DNA from: Ignavibacteriota bacterium
Lineage (GTDB): Bacteria; Bacteroidota; Ignavibacteria; Tepidaquicellales; Tepidaquicellaceae
Length of the DNA: 6,997 bases
Assembly: GCA_003135995.1 (NCBI GenBank)
Contig: PNBM01000116.1
Span: 4,077-11,073, forward strand
Direction of reading: 5' to 3'
Shown here: positions 1 to 5,193 of the stretch, one piece after another
Numbering within the stretch: the stretch's first letter is position 1
Layout: each line of letters begins with the position of its first letter
Position numbers and translations under genes: made by a program
Notes under the pieces: generated by a model
What the model saw: only the letters and a program-made list of their open reading frames with translations
What the model was told of the DNA's origin: nothing
Databases searched by the model: none

Positions 1-52
1 CAAGCGTTATCTTTGCATTGTTGACAAGCAATTTTAAGGACGGGATTTTCAT
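1..52 (-). CDS. Possible start of a gene running off the left edge
   Basis: An ATG (complement of 50-52) lies about 30 bp downstream of the DUF4870 stop and opens a frame reading MKIPSLKLLVNNAKITL to the window edge without a stop. A second frame is also open: it begins at a TTG (complement of 60-62), just after an in-frame TAA, and reads LYPDENPVLKIACQQCKDNA, with a CxxC pair that could belong to a zinc ribbon. The two overlap, so at most one is likely to be real. The ATG frame is preferred only because of its start codon. About 17-20 residues are too few to assign a family. If real, the gene would be co-directional with the DUF4870 gene and could be co-transcribed with it. Confidence 0.25.
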   Translation of the reverse strand, partial: MKIPSLKLLVNNAKITL

Positions 53-81
53 CTGGATACAATTAAATTTTAGAAAAGAAT

Positions 82-543
82 TTATTGATTTCCGTAAACT
101 TTCTTGTATATAATTTTTCCGATAATCGGGATTTTAATGAGATTGCCTTCATAAGCTTTAACGGCAAGATAGATGCCGTATCCTGCGTTTGCAATTAAAA
201 TGACGAACAGACCAATATAGAATAAAATCATAAAAAATCCGAAAGCGAGCGGGCCTGACGGATCATTGTTGTGACTTGCCGAAAACCCTGCTGCAAGAGC
301 GCCAATTAAAATTCCGATAACAAGCAGCATGACCAGAATAATTATAATAGCCGCGACTGCAATATGATAAAATATAGACTGAAGGGCGTGGAATCTTACA
401 AATTTGGATTTATCTTTTTGTATAGCCCAGAAAATAATCGGCAGTATAATCCCGCCAATAACAACCGACAGATGCGAAAATAATGCGAAGGTTTTTTCTT
501 CGCTTGTAAGCGATTGCGAATAAATTTCAGGTGAGTTCTCCAT
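82..543 (-). CDS. DUF4870 (Tic20-like) small membrane protein
   Basis: This 153-residue protein has a short polar N-terminus and about three hydrophobic segments, near residues 19-41, 57-87 and 100-128. Features typical of DUF4870 are the opening SEEKTFALFSHLS (14-26), the ILPIIFWAIQKDKS stretch (33-46) followed by FVRFHALQS (48-56), and the closing YEGNLIKIPIIGK (131-143). The family is widespread in bacteria and its molecular role is not established. Its similarity to Tic20/HOTT-type membrane proteins is known but does not define a function. The insert around residues 88-98 (SASHNNDPSGP) is a polar loop between the second and third hydrophobic segments. The ATG at 543 is followed at once by the family N-terminus, so the start is well supported although no Shine-Dalgarno motif sits at usual spacing (a GGAAG lies over 20 nt upstream). 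The 304-bp gap upstream suggests its own promoter. Confidence 0.9.
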   Translation of the reverse strand: MENSPEIYSQSLTSEEKTFALFSHLSVVIGGIILPIIFWAIQKDKSKFVRFHALQSIFYHIAVAAIIIILVMLLVIGILIGALAAGFSASHNNDPSGPLAFGFFMILFYIGLFVILIANAGYGIYLAVKAYEGNLIKIPIIGKIIYKKVYGNQ

Positions 544-847
544 TTTTTAAAGTTTAATTTTTATCTTCCTTTTAAAAGCCAATATTAAAAAATATATAAA
601 CTGATACTTAAATAACATATAAAACAAAAACAACGAAATAGCACATCATAGCGGATTCTATTTTTACTTACGTATTTTCTTCAGAAAAGTTAATAATGGT
701 AAATATTTTTTCTACGTAACTCCGTTCTTCCGGATTTTATCCCGATGTGCGTTCTCTGCATCCCGATGTTCTATATATAGGGACTTTGTATATCGGGATG
801 TTTCTATGTGCAACGGCACTTAAAAGCTCTTTTTTATTTTTTATTAT
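544..847. other. 304-bp AT-rich gap between the DUF4870 and decarboxylase-family genes
   Basis: No convincing coding frame was found on either strand. The stretch should hold the promoter of the DUF4870 gene and the 3' end of the decarboxylase-family transcript, but I cannot pick a specific promoter. Small dyads are visible: TTACGTA (668-674) with TACGTAA (713-719), enclosing TTTTCT/AGAAAA (675-688). The more GC-rich repeat at 739-800 is listed separately. The right end carries a duplicated 13-bp word, six T, A, six T, at 830-842 and again at 851-863. The second copy covers the last codons of the decarboxylase-family gene. Confidence 0.6.
739..800. repeat. Three ATCCCGAT words: a direct pair and one inverted copy
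   Basis: ATCCCGAT occurs at 739-746 and 760-767, 21 bp apart. The second copy extends to CATCCCGAT (759-767), which is perfectly inverted as ATCGGGATG at 792-800. This makes a 9-bp stem around a 24-nt loop containing TATATATA-like sequence. There is no T-tract directly after the stem on either strand, so it does not look like a simple intrinsic terminator. It may be a degraded intergenic palindrome or a binding site. The sequence alone does not decide. Confidence 0.5.
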
Positions 848-1225
848 CTATTTTTTATTTTTTGAAAATACTTCCTTCGCCGCAAACATTGCATTCAAAG
901 CCGCGGGAAAACCTCCATAAGCCGACATCTGCATTATAACTTCAACGATTTCCGTTTCGGAGCACCCTACATTTAATGCTCCCTGTATATGCACTTTCAG
1001 TTGAGGTATAACGTTTCCCATCACCGTGAGAGCCGCAACGGACGCTATCTCCCGTGATTTCATATCGAGTCCCGGGCGATTATAAATATCTCCGTATGCA
1101 AACTCTATTATCATATCTCCGAAATCGGGGGCAATTTCCTTCAGTTTGTTAATTACAATATCACCGCCTTTTCCGAGAACCTGATTCATTTTCTCAATAC
1201 CTTTTTCGCGTCTTGATTTAGCCAT
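848..1225 (-). CDS. Carboxymuconolactone decarboxylase (CMD) family protein
   Basis: This 125-residue protein is close to the usual length of the single-domain CMD family (PF02627). The core of the family is plain: KSREIASVAAL (56-66), MGNVIPQLKVHIQGALNVGCSETEI (69-93, with H79 and the GALNVG turn) and the helix VIMQMSAYGGFPAALNA (96-112). This looks like the gamma-CMD/PcaC branch, not the AhpD branch: the CxxC pair of AhpD peroxidases is absent, and the single cysteine is C88. True 4-carboxymuconolactone decarboxylases act in the beta-ketoadipate pathway, but no other gene of that pathway is here. Many family members of this size have unknown substrates, so a specific reaction is not assigned. 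The aldo/keto reductase gene lies 126 bp upstream on the same strand, with a hairpin between them. The ATG at 1225 has no Shine-Dalgarno motif. Confidence 0.92.
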   Translation of the reverse strand: MAKSRREKGIEKMNQVLGKGGDIVINKLKEIAPDFGDMIIEFAYGDIYNRPGLDMKSREIASVAALTVMGNVIPQLKVHIQGALNVGCSETEIVEVIMQMSAYGGFPAALNAMFAAKEVFSKNKK

Positions 1226-1269
1226 ATTATTTTAGAAGTTAATTAGTTAGAGAAGTTAAAGAATTTTTT

Positions 1270-1322
1270 GCTCCTCATTCCCAATCCCCGATTGGGAATG
1301 CCTTCAGGAACTTTTCGTTTTT
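1270..1322 (+). repeat. Strong hairpin followed by a T-tract on the + strand
   Basis: CATTCCCAATC (1276-1286) and GATTGGGAATG (1290-1300) form a perfect 11-bp inverted repeat around CCC. An outer pair, GCTCCT (1270-1275) with AGGAAC (1306-1311), extends the stem with one mismatch and a 5-nt bulge (1301-1305). The mismatch becomes a G-U pair in RNA made from the minus strand. On the plus strand the structure is followed by TTTTCGTTTTTT (1312-1322 and one further base), as in an intrinsic terminator. No plus-strand gene lies upstream, however. In the minus-strand direction it sits in the leader of the decarboxylase-family gene and is followed by A residues, not U. It may be a dispersed palindrome, an RNA element in the leader, or a block to antisense transcription. 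Confidence 0.6.
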
Positions 1323-1325
1323 TAA

Positions 1326-1346
1326 TTTAAAATTTAAAATTTAAAA
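1326..1346. repeat. Three tandem TTTAAAA heptamers
   Basis: TTTAAAA is repeated three times with a 7-bp period, flanked by further AATT sequence, and ends six bases before the aldo/keto reductase stop codon. Each unit is nearly self-complementary. It is probably simple-sequence slippage in an AT-rich gap. No function is evident. Confidence 0.7.
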
Positions 1347-1351
1347 TTGTT

Positions 1352-2389
1352 TTATCGGTGGTTTATTACCAGATTTTTCTTTCCCGTATGTACTAAATCA
1401 CTTATAAACGGTTGTTTCAGAAAATCATGCGGGAAGCCAAGTTCAATTTTGCTTACTTCATCCAGCTTATTCATAAACTCTTCAGGCAATACGAAGTTGA
1501 GACAATCAAGACTATCTTTAATTTGCGATTCCTTTTTTGCTCCGACGATTGGAATCATAATTCCGTTTTGCTGTCTTAACCAGTTTAGAGCTACCTGAGT
1601 AGCAGAGACTCCCATTTCTTCAGCGATTCGTTTTACTTCTTTAACAATCGCGGTATTTCTTTCGTTTAATCTCGCGCTATCTTTGCTTAATCTTGTTGGT
1701 TCACTTTCCTTTTTGTCGAGATATTTTCCCGTCAAAGCTCCTCCTGCAAGCGGTGCCCAGGGCGTTACGGCTAATTCGAGTTCGTTTGCCATCGGGATTA
1801 AATCTCTTTCGGGTGTTCGCTGGAGCAAACTATATTCAATCTGCAATCCGACAAATTGTGTCCAGCCTTTAAACTCTGCAATTGTATTTGCTCTCGATAC
1901 AATCCACGCCGGTGTGTCGGAAATTCCAATGTAAAGAATTTTTCCTGCCCTTACCATATCGTCCAGTCCGCGCATCACTTCTTCAACAGGTGTCAGGAAA
2001 TCCCATACGTGAACCCAGTATAAATCTACGTAATCGGTTTTTAATCTTTTCAAACTTGCTTCCAGAGATTGTACCATATTCTTCCTGTTATTTCCGCATC
2101 GCACTAAATCATCTTTGCATCCCGGCTCGAACAAAGTATATTTCGAGGCGATAACAAGACTCTTTCTTTGCGAAGATATAAAATCTCCGAGAAATTTTTC
2201 GCTCGTACCTGCCATATAACTGTTTGCAGTATCTATAAAATTTCCGCCCGCATTTAAGAAAGCATCAAATATTTTTTTGCTTTCATCTTTATTAGCTCCA
2301 ATCGGTCCCCATTCTTCGCCGAACATCATAGCTCCGAGGCAAATTTCTGAGACCTTGAGCCCGCTTTTTCCAAGTAATTTGTATTTCAT
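1352..2389 (-). CDS. Aldo/keto reductase, aryl-alcohol-dehydrogenase-like
   Basis: This is a 345-residue, full-length, cytosolic NAD(P)H-dependent oxidoreductase with the (beta/alpha)8 fold of the AKR superfamily. The opening LGKSGLKVSEICLGAMMFG (6-24) is typical. The catalytic tetrad is complete: D53 and Y58 in FIDTANSY, K83 in ASKY and H127 in LYWVHVWD. Cofactor-binding segments include GISDTPAW (155-162), LQIEYSLLQR (182-191), TPWAPLAGGALTGKY (209-223) and the phosphate-binding loop IPIVGAKKESQI (279-290), whose K/S residues favour NADPH. It resembles the broad YajO/Tas/AKR9-like group, which reduces aldehydes and ketones, but the substrate cannot be read from sequence. The ATG at 2389 leads directly into the family N-terminus with no Shine-Dalgarno motif. 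It lies upstream of the CMD-family gene on the same strand, which weakly suggests a shared role in carbonyl or aromatic metabolism or detoxification. Confidence 0.95.
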   Translation of the reverse strand: MKYKLLGKSGLKVSEICLGAMMFGEEWGPIGANKDESKKIFDAFLNAGGNFIDTANSYMAGTSEKFLGDFISSQRKSLVIASKYTLFEPGCKDDLVRCGNNRKNMVQSLEASLKRLKTDYVDLYWVHVWDFLTPVEEVMRGLDDMVRAGKILYIGISDTPAWIVSRANTIAEFKGWTQFVGLQIEYSLLQRTPERDLIPMANELELAVTPWAPLAGGALTGKYLDKKESEPTRLSKDSARLNERNTAIVKEVKRIAEEMGVSATQVALNWLRQQNGIMIPIVGAKKESQIKDSLDCLNFVLPEEFMNKLDEVSKIELGFPHDFLKQPFISDLVHTGKKNLVINHR

Positions 2390-2435
2390 GTTTTGTCATT
2401 TAAAATTATTTTTAAAATGTAATAAAATTTATAAA

Positions 2436-2565
2436 ATGTGAAACGTCAAAAGTGAAAGGTGAAAAGTTTAATGACAAAATGTTTTATTTCACTTCAAGTT
2501 TTGCCTCTCGTCTTTTATTTGACTTTCACTTTTCACGCTTTTATTTCACTTTTCACGTTTCACAT
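2436..2565. repeat. Long imperfect inverted repeat built of GTGAAA/TTTCAC words
   Basis: The left arm (2436-2467) begins ATGTGAAACGT and continues with AAAAGTGAAA and GGTGAAAAGT. The right arm (2528-2565), read on the other strand, begins ATGTGAAACGT and continues GAAAAGTGAAA, then a short insert and GTGAAAAGT. The right arm contains an exact 14-bp direct repeat, TTTCACTTTTCACG, at 2524-2537 and 2544-2557, 20 bp apart. The centre (about 2482-2494) holds another TTTATTTCACTT copy. The element fills the gap between the DUF1905/YdeI gene stop and the aldo/keto reductase start. In a minus-strand transcript it would fold into a long hairpin. It could end the upstream transcript or be a non-coding mobile palindrome. 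No transposase or clear target duplication is seen. Confidence 0.6.
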
Positions 2566-2575
2566 ATTTTTTAAC

Positions 2576-3043
2576 CTATTTTGATTTCTCTAATATTTTA
2601 AAGATCGCTTTTGAGATTCTTCGCGTACGCGTTTCCTCTTTTTTCGCCGAAGCAATCCATTCGGAATATTCTTTCCTGTGCGAATAAGAAAGTTTATCAA
2701 AAATTTCCTTTGTTTTTTTATTTTTGACAAGTGCCTTATTAAAATCATCGGGAATATCAACCGTTCTCTCTTCTGTATCAGGTTCAATTGTCACATTTAC
2801 AACATCTCCCGGATATTTATTCATAGCTTTCATCACATCGGATTTCAGACCGAGGTAATGCACACCTTTTTTCCCGTAAGGCATTAACAAACCCCTATGA
2901 ATATAGCCGTCTATATCTGCTTTTACTTTCACCATAGCTTTCCTTCCCCATTCTTTTTCTATGCTGAATGGAATCTCGATGTATGCTGTTAGTCCGGTTT
3001 CGTTTACTTTTTTAAGCTCTTCCTTAAATTTAAGTTTCTTCAT
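2576..3043 (-). CDS. DUF1905 plus YdeI/OmpD-associated-like protein
   Basis: This 155-residue cytosolic protein joins two known domains. The first is an N-terminal DUF1905 beta-barrel-like region (about 4-92), with PFSIEKEWGRKAMVKVKADIDG (25-46), a basic/glycine loop MPYGKKGVHYLGLKSDV (54-70) and KYPGDVVNVTIEPD (76-89). The second is a C-terminal YdeI/OmpD-associated segment (about 97-155), with IPDDFNKAL (97-105), FDKLSYSHRKEYSEWI (115-130) and AKKEETRTRRISKAI (133-147). The C-terminal family is often labelled bacteriocin-protection or OmdA-like, but its biochemical role is not established. A longer frame could start at 3085, adding a lysine/tyrosine-rich MYFYKRKKYYLFNN. That extension runs into the palindrome at 3083-3099 and has no family support, so the ATG at 3043 is chosen. 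No Shine-Dalgarno motif is visible at either start. Confidence 0.88.
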   Translation of the reverse strand: MKKLKFKEELKKVNETGLTAYIEIPFSIEKEWGRKAMVKVKADIDGYIHRGLLMPYGKKGVHYLGLKSDVMKAMNKYPGDVVNVTIEPDTEERTVDIPDDFNKALVKNKKTKEIFDKLSYSHRKEYSEWIASAKKEETRTRRISKAIFKILEKSK

Positions 3044-3082
3044 ATTATTAAATAAATAATATTTTTTTCTTTTATAAAAGTA

Positions 3083-3228
3083 CAACTCCTTTGGAGTTGA
3101 GGAAAAATAATATAACGTTTTCTATAAATATACATCTCCTCCGGAGATGACAAAACGTTTTATACAAATATGCATCTCACACGACGACGTAAACACGTTT
3201 CTACAAATTTTCATCTCCTACGGAGATG
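3083..3228. repeat. Array of four short palindromes, about 40-bp period
   Basis: Three copies show the perfect stem pattern: CAACTCC/GGAGTTG (3083-3099), CATCTCC/GGAGATG (3133-3149) and CATCTCC/GGAGATG (3212-3228), each with a 3-nt loop. A fourth (CATCTC at 3173-3178) has lost its right arm, which is replaced by ACACGACGACGT. Each of the last three is preceded by ACGTTT (3115-3120, 3155-3160 and 3195-3200, exactly 40 bp apart) and a (T)CTAYAAAT-type stretch. The first copy shares the TATAAA lead but has a changed stem in which both arms changed together (CAACTCC with GGAGTTG), suggesting pairing is maintained. From memory, palindromes preceded by CTACAAAT-like sequence are common between genes in Bacteroidota. 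The array lies between the PLD-like gene stop and the DUF1905/YdeI gene start. Confidence 0.8.
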
Positions 3229-3264
3229 TCACTTTTTTATTCATTCAGTAACATTAATCTCTTT

Positions 3265-3288
3265 ATTCATAATTCAGCATTCATAATT
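3265..3288. repeat. Short direct repeat ATTCATAATT
   Basis: ATTCATAATT occurs at 3265-3274 and 3279-3288, 14 bp apart, just beyond the stop codon of the PLD-like gene. It looks like simple AT-rich duplication. No terminator-like GC stem is present here, so the palindromes at 3083-3228 are the only structures that could shape the 3' end of the PLD-like transcript. Confidence 0.6.
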
Positions 3289-3295
3289 TAAAGAA

Positions 3296-4552
3296 TTATT
3301 TGCTCCGCTTTACAGATTTATACTCTTTATTAACATCCACTTTTTCCGTCAGGGGTCCGTGCCAATCGCGGAGAAAAACTTCCTCGAGCGATGAATTCAC
3401 GTGTTCGTTTTTAATTATCATAGTAGCATTTCTTGTATCATGAAAATAACCATATTCCCAGTTTGCAGTGCTTACCCAGGAAACATCGTAATCGGATATA
3501 AAATATTTACAATGCTCAACACGGGAATAAGGAATAAAACCTCCGCTGTATTCCGGAATCGTACTGAATTTGATTTCAATATTCGGAACGAGCGAAAGGT
3601 CTTTAATCGATTCAGTCGCCCCGCTTCTTATTGCCCAGTTTGAAAAAATAATTTTTATCTGAACACCTCGTTTTGCAGCACGCCTTAACGCCCTGTCTAT
3701 AACCTCATACGTTGTTCCTTTTTCCTTACCTTTTAAAGAATACGAATACATCTGTATAAAAAGTCTGTCCTTAGATTTGTTTATTATTTTTACAAGTTCT
3801 TTTTCTTCATTATTACATTTCTTCGGAGTAATATCCGATGGGCTGAAAGCCGGATAAATTCTGACATTTCCGAAATCCTCCGTATTAATTATAACAGGAT
3901 TATGAAAATTAACAATATTTTTGTCATATTTGTTTTTCAGGAGTTTAATGTTTTTCTTCTCATAATTTTCACAAAGATTCCAGTCGATGTTAAATATATT
4001 TAAAAATGTTTTTGCGATTTTTTCGTTTTTCACTCTCACGCCCATTTCGTGAATGTGCTTTAATGCCCGCCAGTCCATATTCTGACTTCCAACAAACAAA
4101 TCAATTCCGTCTGCAACAAAATATTTCGCATGCATCACCCCGCCTTCGATGTCTTTAAATGGGATTTTTCGTATCGATATATTTTGCAGGTCATTTAATT
4201 CGCCCGCAGATTTTTCATTCGATTTGTAAAATCCTTCATCGATAATTATCCTTACCTGCACACCTCTTACTGCCGCATTCTTTATAGCCGTTAAAACCTG
4301 CTCGAGCACTTCACCTTTTTGATTTGCGATATAAAACGTTTCTATATCGAGTGTGCTTCTTGAATTATTTATCATGTCGAGCCAAACATCAAGCGTGTGA
4401 GGCAGTTTCGATTGTTCAAGTATTGTTTCAACCGGAACACTTTCCACGAGATAAAAATTATCGTTCGGAAGAGTCTGCTGTGAGTATGCAAATGATGTGA
4501 ATAAATAGAAAAATAAAACACAAAACAAGAATTTCCTGATTCTGATTATCAT
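3296..4552 (-). CDS. Secreted phospholipase D-superfamily protein, PLD3/PLD4-like
   Basis: This 418-residue protein has a signal peptide: basic MIIRIRK, a hydrophobic core at about 8-21, and a likely cut after AYS (22-24), before QQ. It should act outside the cytoplasmic membrane; there is no lipobox cysteine. Two PLD repeats are intact. The first has DIETFYIAN (69-77), GVQVRIIID (97-105), HAKYFVAD with H141, K143 and D148, then GSQNMDWRAL (155-164). The second has MYSYS (268-272), GVQIKIIFSN (296-305), HCKYFISD with H347, K349 and D354, then STANW (361-365) in place of the usual GSxN. The MDWR motif after the first HKD, the STANW...YF segment after the second and the VFLRDW ending (392-397) recall animal PLD3/PLD4 and poxvirus K4-type proteins. 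PLD3 and PLD4 are 5' exonucleases acting on single strands. Whether this protein cuts nucleic acid or a phospholipid is not known. No Shine-Dalgarno motif is seen. Confidence 0.9.
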   Translation of the reverse strand: MIIRIRKFLFCVLFFYLFTSFAYSQQTLPNDNFYLVESVPVETILEQSKLPHTLDVWLDMINNSRSTLDIETFYIANQKGEVLEQVLTAIKNAAVRGVQVRIIIDEGFYKSNEKSAGELNDLQNISIRKIPFKDIEGGVMHAKYFVADGIDLFVGSQNMDWRALKHIHEMGVRVKNEKIAKTFLNIFNIDWNLCENYEKKNIKLLKNKYDKNIVNFHNPVIINTEDFGNVRIYPAFSPSDITPKKCNNEEKELVKIINKSKDRLFIQMYSYSLKGKEKGTTYEVIDRALRRAAKRGVQIKIIFSNWAIRSGATESIKDLSLVPNIEIKFSTIPEYSGGFIPYSRVEHCKYFISDYDVSWVSTANWEYGYFHDTRNATMIIKNEHVNSSLEEVFLRDWHGPLTEKVDVNKEYKSVKRSK

Positions 4553-4637
4553 ATTAAATATTTATTTATTGCGAATGTAAAAAATGTAAGCGGGAATGAA
4601 AAGTTATATTTGAATACATTTTTCAAGGATATTTATT

Positions 4638-5054
4638 TCATTCTCCGATTATTTTTACAAGCACTCGTTTCTTTCTCTTTCCGTCAAATTCGCCGTAGAA
4701 TACCTGTTCCCACGGACCGAAATCCATTTCCCCATTTGTAATCGCAATCACCGCTTCCCGTCCCATCACCGTTCTTTTTAAATGTGCATCCGCATTATCT
4801 TCGAAACCATTGTGACGATATTGTGAATAAGGTTTTTCGGGTGCAAGTTTTTCAAGCCATTTTTCAATATCATCGTGCAATCCGGGTTCATCATCATTTA
4901 TAAAAACGCTTGCTGTTATATGCATTGCATTGCAAAGCAACAAACCTTCTTTTATTTCGCTTTCGGTCAGACATTTTTCTAATTCATGTGTTATGTTTAT
5001 CAACTCTCTCCTTTTACCCGTATTGAACCAGAGTTCTTTGCGATATGATTTCAT
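4638..5054 (-). CDS. yjbQ: YjbQ/UPF0047 family protein
   Basis: This 138-residue protein has the normal family length. The conserved core is present: [19 protein letters not shown] (36-54), in which H45 belongs to the conserved histidine site, [11 protein letters not shown] (62-72), [20 protein letters not shown] (79-98) with H81, N87, D89 and H91, and [19 protein letters not shown] (107-125) ending in RVLVKIIG. The family has been linked to a secondary thiamine-phosphate synthase activity that can partly replace ThiE when overproduced. The natural role is uncertain, so the thiamine assignment is tentative, and no thiamine gene lies nearby. The protein has no signal peptide and should be cytosolic. 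It has the best ribosome binding site in the window (see 5062-5068), which fixes the start. It is divergent from the NDH-2 gene and lies 85 bp upstream of the PLD-like gene on the same strand. Confidence 0.94.
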   Translation of the reverse strand: MKSYRKELWFNTGKRRELINITHELEKCLTESEIKEGLLLCNAMHITASVFINDDEPGLHDDIEKWLEKLAPEKPYSQYRHNGFEDNADAHLKRTVMGREAVIAITNGEMDFGPWEQVFYGEFDGKRKKRVLVKIIGE

Positions 5055-5193
5055 TAACTTTTCCTTTCAAAAATTTGTTTTATATAAAGTTGAGCATATA
5101 AAATTCTGAACTTGCCATTCCCGAATCTGTTTTGCAGGCAATCAGAAATCAAAGAATTAATTATACAATATAAAGAATATAATTTATATTTCC
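5055..5193. promoter_or_regulatory. Divergent promoter region between yjbQ and NDH-2, with a dyad
   Basis: The 139-bp gap must hold start signals for both divergent genes. Its centre holds an interrupted dyad: TTCTGA (5104-5109), two unpaired bases, TTGCC (5112-5116), a 20-nt loop, then GGCAA (5137-5141) and TCAGAA (5142-5147), giving 11 pairs. A TATAAT hexamer lies at 5178-5183, but only 10 nt before the NDH-2 ATG, so if it is a -10 box the mRNA would be almost leaderless. On the minus strand TTTATATAAA lies near 5085 as a possible -10 region for yjbQ. Neither promoter is certain. The dyad could be an operator or an RNA hairpin. Confidence 0.4.
5062..5068 (-). promoter_or_regulatory. Shine-Dalgarno site of yjbQ
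   Basis: On the minus strand GAAAGGA ends 7 nt before the yjbQ ATG, a normal Shine-Dalgarno match and spacing. No other start in this window has one at usual distance; the others have A/T-rich leaders. This supports the ATG at 5054 as the true start. Confidence 0.7.

Noticed and set aside
119..130. Palindrome CCGATAATCGG inside the DUF4870 gene, similar to the intergenic ATCCCGAT words.
   Set aside because: It encodes the conserved IPIIGKI segment, so codon constraint is enough to explain it.
1347..2154. Plus-strand open frames at 1347-1598, 1683-1934 and 1882-2154.
   Set aside because: All lie antisense within the aldo/keto reductase gene, whose catalytic residues are complete. The translations show no family features.
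2590..2887. Open frames at 2590-2787 (minus) and 2678-2887 (plus).
   Set aside because: They overlap the DUF1905/YdeI gene in other frames and give low-complexity Lys/Arg- or Phe/Ile-rich translations without recognisable domains.
3044..3085. Upstream start for the DUF1905/YdeI gene adding 14 residues.
   Set aside because: The extension is AT-rich low-complexity sequence that ends inside a palindromic repeat; the family N-terminus begins at the ATG at 3043.
3083..3228. The evenly spaced repeats could be read as a small CRISPR array.
   Set aside because: The repeated part includes the would-be spacer (ACGTTT and the CTAYAAAT leader), the cores are short palindromes that vary, and no cas gene is near.
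3401..3643. Plus-strand open frame inside the PLD-like gene.
   Set aside because: It is antisense to the second HKD region and resembles no family.
4610..4626. TTGAA/TTCAA inverted pair just past the yjbQ stop as a terminator.
   Set aside because: It is a 5-bp AT-rich stem with no GC pairs to stabilise it and no clear U-tract on the minus strand.
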